Origin: Cricetomys ansorgei
Lineage: Eukaryota; Chordata; Mammalia; Rodentia; Nesomyidae
Direction: 5' to 3'
DNA: 64,000 nt
Assembly: GCA_026225945.1 (NCBI GenBank)
Contig: JAMJFZ010001258.1
Location: 15,307,501 to 15,371,500 of the forward strand
Shown: one piece after another, positions 54,409 through 64,000 of the stretch
How positions within the stretch are numbered: position 1 is the first letter of the stretch
How the letters are laid out: every line of letters begins with the position of its first letter
Translations under genes and position numbers: made by a program
The notes under the pieces: model-generated
The model's input: the letters and a program-made list of their open reading frames with translations, nothing else
Databases searched by the model: none
Told to the model about the DNA's origin: nothing

Positions 54409-54562
54409 TGTGGGAGTTTGAATGAGAATGGTCCCACGGCTCGAGTGTTCCAACGCTTGGTCCCAGCTGGTGGACTGATTAGGAAGGATCAGGAGGCGTG
54501 GCCTTGCCGGAGGAGGTGTGTCACTGCGGAGGTCTTTGAAATTTCAAAAGTCTAGGCCAGAT

Positions 54563-54632
<70 letters not shown>

Positions 54633-54791
54633 CCTCTCTCTCTTTTCCTGCCATCTGCCTCAATGCTCCTCTCCAGGATGGTCATGAACTCATTCTCTGA
54701 ACCTGTAAGCAGCCCCCTAAGTAAGTACTGTCTTCTCTAAGCTGCCTTGGTCATGGCATCTTCTAACAGCAACAGAACAGTAACTAAGACA
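54409..54791 (+). mobile_element. ORR1-like MaLR solo LTR
   Basis: Begins TGTGGGAGTTTGAATG and ends AACTAAGACA. Diagnostic ggtggactgattaggaagga, ggaggtgtgtcactg and ttggtcatggcatctt are present. The 5-mer TTTCT is duplicated perfectly at 54404-54408 and 54792-54796. It carries a (CT)n(AT)n expansion. No internal viral region. Confidence 0.92.
54562..54646. repeat. (TC)n(AT)n compound microsatellite
   Basis: About 13 TC units, then about 20 AT units, then CTCTCTC, inside the ORR1-like LTR. Confidence 0.95.
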
Positions 54792-54888
54792 TTTCTGAAG
54801 ATATTTTTGCTGGATATTCTGCACGGATAGTCCTTTACTGTCAAAAAGAAGCCACTTCCTTTTGGCCTCTATGGTTTCCTTCCTCTTC

Positions 54889-55100
54889 CGCTCTTTCCTT
54901 CTTTCCCTCCCTCCCTCCTTCTCTCCCTCCCTTCCTTCCTCCTTCCCTCCCTTTCCCTGTTACTTCTTTCCCTCCCTCTCTCTCTCCCTCCCTCTCTCTC
55001 TCCCTCCCTCCCTCTTCCTCCCTCCCTTACTTTCCCTCCCTCCCTTCCTTCTATCCTCCCTCCCTCCCTCCCTTCCTTCTATCCCCTCTCCCTCCCTTCT
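54889..55100. repeat. polypyrimidine (CTTCC/CCCT)n tract
   Basis: Over 200 bp almost wholly C and T on the plus strand, inside the L1 remnant. The repetitive Ser/Pro/Leu frame is an artefact. Confidence 0.93.
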
Positions 55101-55101
55101 G

Positions 55102-55225
55102 ATGTTGGCAACTGAACCCAGAGCCTCACAAGAACTCTGCCACTCCACCACATCCCAGGACCTGACTTTCTCCAGCGCTGGCGGTCCAGTCTAGGGCCCT
55201 GCCGTGAGTTACATCCCCAGCACCT
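55102..55225 (-). mobile_element. ID-like SINE pieces nested in L1
   Basis: Two similar ID-like complements in series (gcaactgaacccagagcctc and ggccctgccgtgagttacat / ccccagcacc). Diverged. Confidence 0.5.
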
Positions 55226-56244
55226 TTGAAACATTTTTTGTGTGTGATGGCTGCTTTAAAATCTTTGTTGGACAATCCTAACATTTTTTCCCATTTCACA
55301 GTTGACATCTATTGATTGTCTTTTTAAATTCAGTTTGAGATCTTCCTGGTTCTTAATATGAAGGGTGATTTTCAGTTGAAATTCAGACATTTGGGGTATT
55401 ATATGACTCTTTATCTTATTTAAGTTTTTCTTTTAGCTGAGCTCCTCTAACACAGCCGCACAGTTAAAGAGGTAGGATCGTCACCCCGTAACTGGGAAGT
55501 GGGGGACTCATCCAGATTTTCCATTTGGCCCCTCAGTCACTGCTGGGTGAGAGTGGGAGTTCCAGCCTCTGCTAGGCCTCCAACGATATCATCTTGTCAA
55601 CCAAGCCTCCTCCAATATCTCCCCGATGTAGAGAGGGAAAGAGGGGTGTCTCACTGCTGCTGGCTCCCCACAGACCTCTGGTGAGTGTTACCACTAGCAG
55701 AAATGAACACCCCATCTTCCCAGCTGCCTCCTCTGACAGCCTCATTTCTTTCTGGTAAGGATTAAAGAACAGGCTCACTCTCTCTGCTGGCTCGGTAGAG
55801 AGTAGGCTGCAGTGTTTCCTGTGGTGTTTACTGAAGCAGAGCTATGATTGTCTAAAAGGTGTCTCCTTGGGTTATCCATTTCATAATCCTTTGAGTAAAG
55901 AGAAAAGAAAAGTCTGGATAGTATTTATTTATTTGTTTTTTTTTTTTTTCATTCATTCTGCACATTGCTGGTTTCTTTAGCTTTGAGCCTGGGTTGTTGA
56001 CATGAGATGAAAAGAAAACTCAGGAAATTCACCAACAAGTCGTTCCTTGGGTTCTGAGGTCTCTGGCTGGTCTGCTTTCTCGTCACACTTCAGAGTCTTT
56101 CGTTTACTTTATTTGGAGACTTCCAGATACAGTAGAGATTCCTGGTACAGTGCGTGGGCTCTGCAGAGAGCAGGAGTAAACCAATCACCGCTCCTGGATG
56201 CCAGGTGTCCTTCGTAGGATAGGCAGCCACGTCTCAGCTAACGC

Positions 56245-56475
56245 ACAGTTAAGAACATGGCTCGGAATCGGTCAGGATGGATTCCCAGTTCTAGCTCTGC
56301 CTCTTTTCAAGTTCCATGACTTTGGATAAATTAGTTAACCTCTCTGAATCTCAGTCCCGTCCCTTGTAAAATAGGGGAACAATTAGTACCAGCCTTGTAG
56401 GCTGCTGGAAGATTCGATGAAATCGTGTGTGTAAATCACTTGGCATGGTGTCAACACGTAGCCAGTGCTTGGCAA
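56245..56475 (+). mobile_element. MIR SINE, full length
   Basis: atggattcccagttctagct, taacctctctgaatctcagt, gtaaaataggggaacaatta and gtgcttggcaaatattag cover the whole MIR consensus. Confidence 0.88.
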
Positions 56476-56987
56476 ATATTAGTTGTTGTTGTTGTTGTTC
56501 CTACAAGACAGCCTGCGCCAAGTGTAATAATTCTCCCTTAGCCTTGTCCTTTCCAGACAGAGGCAGTCTCTTGCCTTTGTGCCCACGCCTCTCTCTTCTC
56601 CGCCACCAGTTATGGAACCTTCTTATCCTGCAGTCTCCTCGGAAGGGTTGAGATGGATGGATGCACAGGACGAGGGGACAGACTGCTCGGTTGGTTTCCA
56701 TCCCGTCACCTATTCACGAGCCACTTCAGCGAGTCCTTGCTGCACACTAACCCTGTGCTTGGCACCTTGAGTCTCCTCTCCAGTGAGGCGGGGACAGCAC
56801 CTGAGCAGTGGGCAGAGAGTCTCGTGCTCAGGGAGCAATGAAAACACTCTCGAGTTCACGAGGGGAAGAAATCGCATTTGGTTTGCAGCGTCAGCAGAGG
56901 CTTAATGGAGGAGAGGACATCTGAGTTTGACTTCAATCAGTGGGAAGCAAAGAAACACAGACAAGAGACATCACTTGCCCTTAGAAC
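56476..56987. other. unassigned DNA
   Basis: No recognised repeat or gene. Confidence 0.35.
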
Positions 56988-57167
56988 TAGGAACAGGCTA
57001 GGGAGACGGCCCACTTGGTGGAGTGGTTGCTATGCACGAGAGCCTCAGTTTGACCCCCAGTACCCATGTACAAAGCTGGGCATGGTGCTGATACGCGCGT
57101 ATGACCTGGGTGCTGGGAGGGGACAGACAGGCGGACCCAGGTGAGAGACACTGTCTCAGAAGCAGAG
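56988..57167 (+). mobile_element. B4 SINE
   Basis: caggctagggagacggccca, cctcagtttgacccccagta, gctgggcatggtgctgatac, gagacactgtctcagaag. First of four SINEs stacked head to tail in the same orientation. Confidence 0.75.
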
Positions 57168-57410
57168 GGAGGGGCCACAGAGAGGGCTCCAGTTAAGCAA
57201 CTGCTGCTTTTGCAGAGGACCCAGGTTTAGCTCCCAGCACCCACATAGCAGCTCACAACCGTATGTAATTTCAGTTCCAGGAGATCGACACCCCTTTCTG
57301 GCCTCCAAGGACGACGACAGACATGCACTTGGTACACATACATACGTGTAGACAAAACACTCAGATCATACACATAAAATAAAAATAAACAATTTAAAAA
57401 AAAAAAGAAA
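57168..57410 (+). mobile_element. B2 SINE
   Basis: gaggggccacagagagggct, ttttgcagaggacccaggtt, cctttctggcctccaagg, ending in AAAATAAAAATAAAC and poly-A. Confidence 0.85.
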
Positions 57411-57607
57411 AACAGGTCAGACAGTTTAGCTGGTGAAAGTCTGTGCTGCACACACTGGAGTCCAGACCTTGGAACCCAGTGCAGAGGAAGAGAACCAACT
57501 CCTGAAAGCTGTCCCCTGACATTACATGTGCTGTGGCAATCACATGCCTGCACACACACACACATACATACATACACTAATACAAATAAAATGAAATAAA
57601 GTAAAAA
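57411..57607 (+). mobile_element. B3 SINE
   Basis: cagacagtttagctggtgaa, agaaccaactcctgaaagct, a CA/CATA tail and AAATAAAATGAAATAAAG. Confidence 0.78.
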
Positions 57608-57705
57608 TGAAGTGGGCAGTGCCTGAGATTGTGTCCTGGCCTCCACATACGTGTTCACACATGTGCACATGAACTGACTACACATGTGCACCCTCCCCTA
57701 CTCTC
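57608..57705 (+). mobile_element. B2/B3 fragment
   Basis: tgtcctggcctccacatacg, then ACAC-rich end. Only the 3' part is left. Confidence 0.5.
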
Positions 57706-57854
57706 TCCCCCAACCACAGAATAAGATAAGACGAGAACATAATGTCTTTGTAGGGGCTAGAATAAGAGGAAAGCAGGAAGTATGCCAAGGGCACCATATA
57801 TAATGCCATAAATGCCAGATGCATCCATTGGGATTAAAGATGACTGTACGAAGT

Positions 57855-58984
57855 CAAATTAAAGTGGCTTAAACATAAAAGGTTTATTTTTCTGTAAGTA
57901 AAATCGCTTTAGAGCCTGGCAATCTGGGATTTATATGGCGACCCTACTGTCACCAGGAGCGCAGTCTCTGTATAGCCTCAGCCAGCGTTTGCATCTTTAA
58001 GATCGCCGTGCAGCCCAACATGTCTCTCAGAATGCCAGCGGATCAGACGGGGAAACAAAGGCAAGACAGGTAGTCCACCAGTTCTCTGCCTTTCTGTGGA
58101 ATCTTCTATTTGCTTACAATTTAGTCACGTGGCTTCTCCCTAAGGTATTCAAGACATAGAGTTTAAGAATCCTGGATCTTTGTACTCTGCGGATGTGAAT
58201 TCTGTTGTCAAAGACCCAGTGGTGGATGCTGGGTGGACAGCTGAAAGTTCATGCAACATCCAGCGAGAAGTACAGATCCATCCTGTAGGAAGTGAGAGCC
58301 TTGTGCTGGATCCTTTGCCAGGAGACAGACTCCATCCACACCGTGCAGACAACGGGAAGGATTATCTTCCCTTCGAGTCTGGGGTGCTGGAGCTCCAGTC
58401 GGCAGCCTGGGCCACAAGGCGGCTTTAAAGATGGGAGACGTCAGCACAGATTGCAGAAGGAAGGGATTAGAACCTGAGATGTCAGTCAGAAGGTGGTTAG
58501 GAAGAGACGCAGCCATGGCGAGGGAAAGTGAACAGCAGAAGACACAGGGCAAATGCATTGCAGGACTGCATTCCCTGGGTGGTGGCTGACAGCTGACCAG
58601 TGGCGGTGGAGCTGGACGGCCAGGCTATTTCTAGGACAGGGGAGATCAGGGGAAGGACTCATTTGGAGCCAGGCTCCTTGACTTGGAACAAGAGGTTCCG
58701 AGAATGAAAACACATGCAATGGCTCACCACGTGTGCTCCCCAGACAATGGACCAGGCTCTCCAGGGAAACAATGGGAAATGCAAAGCCTTAGTCCACAGA
58801 ACGGCTGCGCTGAATCAAAAACTGTGCAAAAGAGACCCAGAAAATATACATTCCATGTCTATGCATTAGCCTTACACAACAGGAAGTAGAGCTTAAAATG
58901 TTACCGCTTAGAACGGCATAAAAGCAGTAACGGTAAAATTAGCGGTTAATTGGATCAAAAGAACGTAAGACCCATACTCCCAAT
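57855..58984. other. unassigned DNA, ancient repeat at left
   Basis: agtggcttaaacataaaagg and tttatttttctgtaag at 57860-57900 resemble the start of an old mammalian repeat that I cannot name. The remainder to 58984 shows no repeat or gene. Confidence 0.38.
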
Positions 58985-59082
58985 CCACCAACCAGCCAGG
59001 GATCTCTCAATGGTCTAGTACTTGTCTAGCATGGGCTAGTCCCTGGGTTTACTTCTCAGCACAGGGAAGAAAACCAAAAAAC
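58985..59082 (+). mobile_element. ID-like SINE
   Basis: ggatctctcaatggtctagt, acttgtctagcatgggctag, ccctgggtttacttctcagc. Confidence 0.75.
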
Positions 59083-59084
59083 AT

Positions 59085-59400
59085 TGCTGGGGCTGGAGAA
59101 ATGGCTCAGTTGGTAACGCACCGGCTGTGCAAGCATGAAGACCTGGGTTGGATCCCCAGCATACATGTAAAAGCCAGACTTAGTGTTGTGCTCTTGTGAA
59201 CCTAGTACTGGAGAAGCAGAGATAAGAGGAACAGTAACTGGTGAGCCCCAGGTCCCAGTGGAAAACTTTCTCTCAATCAACAATGTGAACAGCTCCTGAG
59301 GGACATCTGAGGTTGACCCGTGGCCTTCGCATGCACACGTGTGCACACATGCACACACATACACGAGAAACAAATTAATTCCAATAAAATAAAAACACTG
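59085..59400 (+). mobile_element. B4 SINE
   Basis: gctggggctggagaaatggc, ggttggatccccagcataca, ctggtgagccccaggtccca, CA-rich tail. Well preserved. Confidence 0.88.
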
Positions 59401-59847
59401 TTTAAAGAAGACCTAAATAACCTAAGAAAATCAGCACGTCTACTTACTGTAAGGGTCATTATTGTAGAAATATTCACAATCTACAAATTTATATTTAGAA
59501 GCAATGCGATCTCAAAATCTCAGCAGACTTCTTATTTATAGAAATTGACACATGGATTCTAAAACACACACGGGAATGATGAAGTCCTCATATAGCCAAT
59601 AAAACAACTTTGAGAAGGAACAAAGTTGAAAGGCTTTCACTACCTGGTTTTTGAGCACTAGTCTGATATTGGTATAAAGACGAATAAATCCACAGAACAG
59701 AATAGAGTCTTGAAATAGAAACTGCACAAATGGCCAATGATTCTTGACAAAAGGACGGGATATTCCAATGGGAGAAGGATAATCTTTTCAACAAATGACG
59801 TTGGTACAATTGATAGCCATTTGCAACAGCAAACAAGATTCTCTGGT

Positions 59848-60085
59848 CGCCAGCTGGAGGTGTAGCTCAGGCGCAGGCGCAGTGCTTGTCCGGCATGCGC
59901 GAAGCTCTGGCTTTGCTCCTCGATGCTGCGTGCACCAGGTGATGTGGCAGCACACGTCTATAGCCTCAGAACTCAGGAAGAGCAACCGGGAGGGTCAGAA
60001 GGTCAGGGGCATCCTCCCCATAGCAGTTTGGAACCAGACTGGGATACATGAGGCCCTATCTAAAAACACACAACAACGACAAAAA
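59848..60085 (+). mobile_element. B4A SINE nested in L1
   Basis: ID-like head ggaggtgtagctcaggcgca with gcttgtccggcatgcgcgaa, then a B1-like half and an ACAACAA tail. Confidence 0.82.
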
Positions 60086-60252
60086 CCTTCCATAAGAAGG
60101 CAAGAAGAAAACCTTAGTGTTCGAGTTTGGTAAAGATTTCCTAATTCATACAAAAAAAGACAAATTATTGTTTAAAAAGTCAATATATCGAATTTAATCA
60201 AATTAAAAATGTTTGTTCTTCAAAAGATACTTTTAAAAAAAAGAAAGGGAAG

Positions 60253-60382
60253 CAGAGCAATGTGGCACATGCCTGTCACCTCAGCACGTGGTGGGTGGAA
60301 GCAGGAGGATCGAGAGTCGGGGGCCAGCCTGCACCACACAGTCAGACCCTGTCACAAACAAACAAAAACAAAATAAAAACCG
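60253..60382 (+). mobile_element. B1-like SINE nested in L1
   Basis: caatgtggcacatgcctgtc, agcaggaggatcgagagtcg, cagaccctgtcac, CAAA tail. Confidence 0.7.
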
Positions 60383-60461
60383 AAAAGATGAGCCACATAA
60401 AGAACAAAATTATTAGCGGAATACACACCCGGCAAGACACTTCTTTATGGAAGAACACAGC

Positions 60462-60855
60462 GAGGAGCTGGGACGATGGTTCGGTCAATAAAGTTCCTAC
60501 TACGAAAGTGTGGGGGTCTGAGTCAGATCTTCCATACCCACATACAAATCTGGGTGCAACATGGTACATCTAACCAGTGCCAGGGGCCGTGGGGGGGAGG
60601 TGGGTATCTGCAGCTCACTGGCCAGCCAGTCCCGACTGAGTCAATGGGCTCCTGACTTGGTGAGAAGCCCTGTCTCAAAAAATTAGGTGGAGAAGAATCT
60701 AGGAAGACACAATGTTACCTGGGGCCTCCATGTGCACGTGTGCATGACTGTGTGAGCATATGCCCACATCCATATAAAGGTGGACATATCACACACACAC
60801 ACACACACACACACACATGCACACGATGAAAATACACATGCACACACATATATAT
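60462..60855 (+). mobile_element. B4 SINE nested in L1, full length
   Basis: gaggagctgggacgatggtt, ctcactggccagccagtccc, gaagccctgtctcaaaaaat, gaggaagacacaatgtta-type right part and a CA tail at 60787-60817. Confidence 0.85.
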
Positions 60856-60914
60856 ACACATACACATATGCACTAAAGAGAGAACACAGTAAAAGAGTGA
60901 GACAACTCATTTTT

Positions 60915-61206
60915 ATTATTGTGTAGAAGCAGGGTTTCATGTGTCTGAGGCTGGACTCAAACTCTACGTAGTCCAAGCAAAGATTATGAAGGGGAGCAAG
61001 GCGGTAGACTGGCAGGGGGAGAGCTCTTCATCTCGCCTGAGGTGCTGGTCTCATGGGTGTGTTCATACCTCAAAACATGCGAGCACTACCTGTAAACTCA
61101 TGCGGTCTCTTGTAGGCCAGTTCTTTATGCCGCATGGGGAATCAAACCTAAGACTTTGTGCTTCCAAGGCTAGCGAGCACTCTTCTAAGTGAGGCATACC
61201 TCCAGC
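60915..61206 (-). mobile_element. B4A SINE nested in L1
   Basis: B1-like complement at the left (agggtttcatgtgtctgagg), unassigned middle, and ID complement at the right (ctagcgagcactcttctaag, cctccagcc). Confidence 0.55.
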
Positions 61207-61303
61207 CAAGTCAGCTTTTCAAATAAACAAGATTTGAATACTTAACTAAGAAGACAAACAGCAAACACACCTGAAAATGTCAACATAATTAGTTATAGGC
61301 AGG

Positions 61304-61375
61304 GATACCTATACCTGCACCTGTACCTATACCTGCACCTGTACCTGTACCTATGCCTATACCTATGCCCATACT
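61304..61375. repeat. CCTRTA hexamer tandem repeat
   Basis: About a dozen hexamers alternating CCTATA, CCTGCA, CCTGTA and CCTATG. Confidence 0.93.
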
Positions 61376-61474
61376 CATCCCATTGCTCCCTTGCAATGTA
61401 TTCAATATACTACAATTTAAAATATTCTAAACATTGCATTTGTTGTTGTTATTGTTAGTATTATTATTATTATT

Positions 61475-61637
61475 GTATGTGATGTGTCTGTGTGCATGCA
61501 GGTGCAAGCATGCTACCCATGTGTGTGAAGGTTAGAGGATGACTTTCAGGAGCCAGCTCTGTCCAGGAATAGAACTCAGGTCACTGGGCTTGGGTGGCAA
61601 GCACTTTTACCCACAAGGCCATCTCTCCCACCCAGAG
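61475..61637 (-). mobile_element. B3 SINE nested in L1
   Basis: Complement of B3: aatagaactcaggtcactgg, gcttgggtggcaagcacttt, ccatctctcccaccc. Preceded by a TTA run that may be its tail. Confidence 0.83.
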
Positions 61638-61654
61638 TCTTCACTTCTCTGTTA

Positions 61655-61860
61655 TGATGTTGGATTTGAGATAGGGTTTCTTTCATTTAACCTAGGTGAT
61701 CCTGGAGCCAGCTAAAGCCAGGATGACCTTAAACTCCTGATGCTCCTTCTGGGATGACAAGCCCCGTGCACCAGCTCCCAGTTTGGGAGGTTCTTGGGAA
61801 TCAAATTCGGTGATTTGGAGTGAAGCCAGCACCCTACCTACTGAGACATAACCCCAGCTC
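61655..61860 (-). mobile_element. B4A SINE nested in L1
   Basis: gagatagggtttctttcatt and aggatgaccttaaactcctg are B1-like complement. ctactgagacataaccccag is ID-like complement. Confidence 0.7.
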
Positions 61861-62404
61861 TAACTAAGAGGAAAAAGAAGACAGTAACAAAGGAAATGCA
61901 TTGAAAAATCACCATGACGAGCTATGACATGGCCACTGCAGAGCCTGAGACGAAAGGCCAGCCATACTAGATGCTGACAAGAGTGACGAGCAGTTAAAAT
62001 TTTATATACAGCTGTTGAGTGTGTAAAAGATACAACCGATCTGGAAAACAGTCTGACAAACCCCACTCGAGTGTGACATGTTCTTACCGTGTGACCCAGT
62101 CATCCCTGGGTCAGAAGGAAGGAGGAAGAAAAGCACACACACGTCAGTACATCTGTGTGTTAATAACCCAGAATGGAAACACCCCACATCAACAGGTGAA
62201 TGGAGAGACAAACTGTTGTCTATTCATATGATGGTTCTACTCCTTGGCAATAAAGAGGAGAGAGCCACTGATATGTGCTTTGCCGCCAAAGAATTTCAGG
62301 GTAACTATGATGTGTGAGACGATCCAGAAAGAGTAACTAGTACATATCGCATCATTCCCACTACATAAAATTCTAGAAACTGCGAACAAATTTACCGTGA
62401 AAGA

Positions 62405-62667
62405 AGCAGGTTCAGAGGCCACAGAGGTGTTAAGATCCTGCACTGCTCTTGCAGAGGGCCAGAGTTCAGTTCCCAGCACCCAAGTTGGATGGCCCGTAAC
62501 TCCAGCTCCAGGGAATTAGACACCCTCTTCTGGCCTCTGTGGGCATTGCACTTACATGTCTGCGCTGGTGGAAGAAGACAAGAGGCTCCTGGACGTTGTT
62601 CTTTAGTCTTCGCCTACATGCTGTCACACACATACTCCACGCACTTTAAAAATTAAAATTAAAAGAA
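62405..62667 (+). mobile_element. B2 SINE with an inserted 60-bp piece
   Basis: ctgctcttgcagagggccag, cagttcccagcacccaagtt, ctcttctggcctctgtgg, then an unrelated stretch near 62555-62620 before the usual CACACA and AAAATTAAAATT end. Confidence 0.78.
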
Positions 62668-62671
62668 TCTT

Positions 62672-62960
62672 GGACCAGAGAGAGATGGCCCAGCTGGTAA
62701 AGGCACATGCCAGCAAGCCCGGGGACCTGAGCTCCATCCCAGGGACCCAGGTGGTGGGAAGAAACAATCAACTCCCTCAGGTTATCTGCTGACCTCCACA
62801 AGTGTGCAGTGGCATCGCCGCCACCCTCCCCCCTCACACACACAAAGATATACATACACATATACAAACGCACACACATATATATGTATATATATACATA
62901 CATATATGATAGGTAGATAGATAGATGATAGATAGATAGATAGATGAGAGATAGATAGAA
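62672..62960 (+). mobile_element. B3 SINE with TATA/GATA tail expansion
   Basis: gagagagatggcccagctgg, acatgccagcaagcccgggg, ctgctgacctccacaagtgt. The tail has grown into CACATATA and then GATA repeats at about 62840-62960. Confidence 0.88.
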
Positions 62961-63194
62961 TAAAGAATTTAAATCTTGAAAAAGAAAAGAGAAAGGTTGG
63001 GTACCTTGGAGTGGAGCTGGATGCTGAGGCAGAAAGGGTCGTTAGGGAACACGGGCTGGGTGTGGGGCGAGAACGCTCACCATCTTGATAACGATACTGT
63101 TTTCTCCCGTGTGCTCACACCTGAAAACGCTGAATCGCTGACTTTACGTTCACGCAATTAGTTGCGTGCCAGCTACGTCTCAGTAGGCTGTAGA

Positions 63195-63330
63195 ATTACG
63201 TTCTCTGGTCCCACCTCGGGCCCAAGCCTGAATCAGAGACTCTTGAGAGTGAGACCCTAGAAATCTGTGCATGAAAAGCACTCCGGGTGTTTCTGACGCA
63301 CAATACGGTCTGAAAAACCTGGTTTAGGTG
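63195..63330 (+). mobile_element. MER5-like hAT-Charlie element
   Basis: caagcctgaatcagagactc, tgagaccctagaaatctgtg and gtttctgacgcacaatacgg follow the MER5 consensus. Old and diverged. Confidence 0.65.
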
Positions 63331-63379
63331 TAAACTGCAGCAGGTGCTTAAAGCAAAACTCCGCCCAGAGTGCAGACTT

Positions 63380-64000
63380 GCTCGTGGGGAGGTCCTGTGT
63401 TAAAGTTGTAAGATGCTGAAGTTGTAGAGAGATTTAGAAAAGGCAGAACCGGTCACAAACACAAAGAGGCCGCAGCCTGACACAGGGAAAGGACCACAAC
63501 AGACGCCAAGGGTTTCAAGCACCGAGTGTTTGGTAATGGTATTGTCTTCTAACAAGTTCTCACGTCCACTAGTGACACATCCTACACAGTGGGGTCCTGG
63601 ACCCCCGACTAGGGTGACACAGGAATGAAGAAACGACAGACACTGAGGAGGAAACAAGACGTACATACAGAAAAGCTGGGCTCAGTTCGGTTGTGCTCAC
63701 TCTGATGGAGGGCGCCCGCTATGCCCCCTGCAAACCCGGGACGTTTATTATACAGCACAAGGAGGAGGGGTCAGCCAGTCTCAGTGCGGGGGAGGTCCCT
63801 GTAGGAGAGCAGCCTCAGGCTTCAAACATCCAGGAGGAGGAAGCCGAGGTCACGCTCCCGGCACACGCTGTCAACAGTCATACTCAGACCAGGGAGGGCT
63901 GTGCCTTTCCATGGGTCTGAGGCGCTGGGGTCCTCGGCATGGCTGTGCTCAGGACTTTATGCACCCCTTACACGTTCACTCGGGTCTTCCTCTGCTTCCC
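63380..64000 (-). mobile_element. possible LTR-like element running off the window
   Basis: On the complement strand a TATA-like gcataaag near 63955 is followed by a polyadenylation signal (TATAATAAACG at about 63741-63752) and T/C-rich downstream sequence. This order suits a retroviral-type LTR. I cannot name the family or find both ends. It may instead be unique DNA. Confidence 0.35.

Larger units (their letters stand above)
50245..56165 (-). mobile_element. ancient L1M remnant spread over 5.9 kb
   Basis: Pieces at about 50245-50620, 51797-51930, 52075-52150, 52790-53223, 53476-53580, 54076-54215, 54258-54408, 54792-54890 and 55230-56165 read mostly in order as the complement of one old L1, from the reverse-transcriptase side toward the 5' side. 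Landmarks include gctcttgtctttattatttc, atcttcttccatccttttgc, tatatttaaggtaattgctg and tgattgtctttttaaattca. The 54258-54370 part may be from a second L1. No frame survives. Confidence 0.7.
59400..62402 (+). mobile_element. old L1M ORF2/3' remnant filled with SINEs
   Basis: Plus-strand L1 pieces at about 59400-59847, 60086-60250, 60383-60461, 61207-61303 and 61862-62402 follow the expected order. Landmarks are ggataatcttttcaacaaat, aaatgtttgttcttcaaaag, ctggaaaacagtctgacaaa and catcaacaggtgaatggaga. Frames are broken. It is interrupted by at least six SINEs and two simple repeats. Confidence 0.78.

Overview
This window is non-coding nuclear DNA from a muroid rodent. It is full of B1, B2, B3, ID and B4 (ID-B1 fusion) SINEs, URR1 hAT elements, ORR1-like LTRs and a second, ERVK-like LTR family present twice. 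Simple repeats and eutherian fossils (MIR, L2, MLT1, old L1, MER5) fill in the rest. I see no young L1 or IAP that would fix the species; a cricetid (hamster, vole or deer mouse type) or murid host fits equally well. I found no exon, tRNA, rRNA, miRNA or prokaryotic feature that I can defend. All open frames are short and uncharacteristic, and many lie inside repeats.

The window has two parts. From about 1 to 37.8 kb the DNA is mostly unique and GC-rich, with scattered and mostly old repeats. It is punctuated by AT-rich, homeodomain/POU-motif-rich blocks of about 100-450 bp: 2.53-2.69, 5.93-6.07, 19.29-19.46, 22.14-22.39, 24.69-24.86, 26.9-27.03, 27.92-28.2, 31.54-31.69, 31.95-32.12, 34.19-34.40, 35.35-35.80, 36.54-36.73 and 37.0-37.1 kb. 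This looks like the enhancer-bearing flank of a developmental regulator gene. Conservation cannot be seen from one sequence, so every one of these is an inference from composition and motifs. The locus itself is not identified.

From about 37.8 to 63 kb the DNA is a transposon graveyard. Three old L1 remnants act as targets: about 39.0-41.6 kb (minus), 50.2-56.2 kb (minus) and 59.4-62.4 kb (plus). They are filled with SINEs, LTRs and a hAT element, and in places the insertion order can be read directly. One candidate conserved block (49.28-49.50 kb) sits inside this half. An LTR-like sequence on the minus strand runs off the right edge.

The best sequence-level observations are: twin identical octamer 13-mers exactly 30 bp apart at 5.94 kb, with related octamers at 22.29 kb; a CpG-dense block with TATA-like boxes at 28.0-28.2 kb; an irregular decayed tandem array at 3.0-3.96 kb; a complete solo LTR with a perfect 6-bp target duplication at 6378-7264; an LTR whose perfect 5-bp duplication bridges the interrupted L1 at 54.4-54.8 kb; and a perfect 69-bp tandem duplication at 28.37-28.51 kb. 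I found no new multi-gene system; the interest is regulatory and genome-historical.
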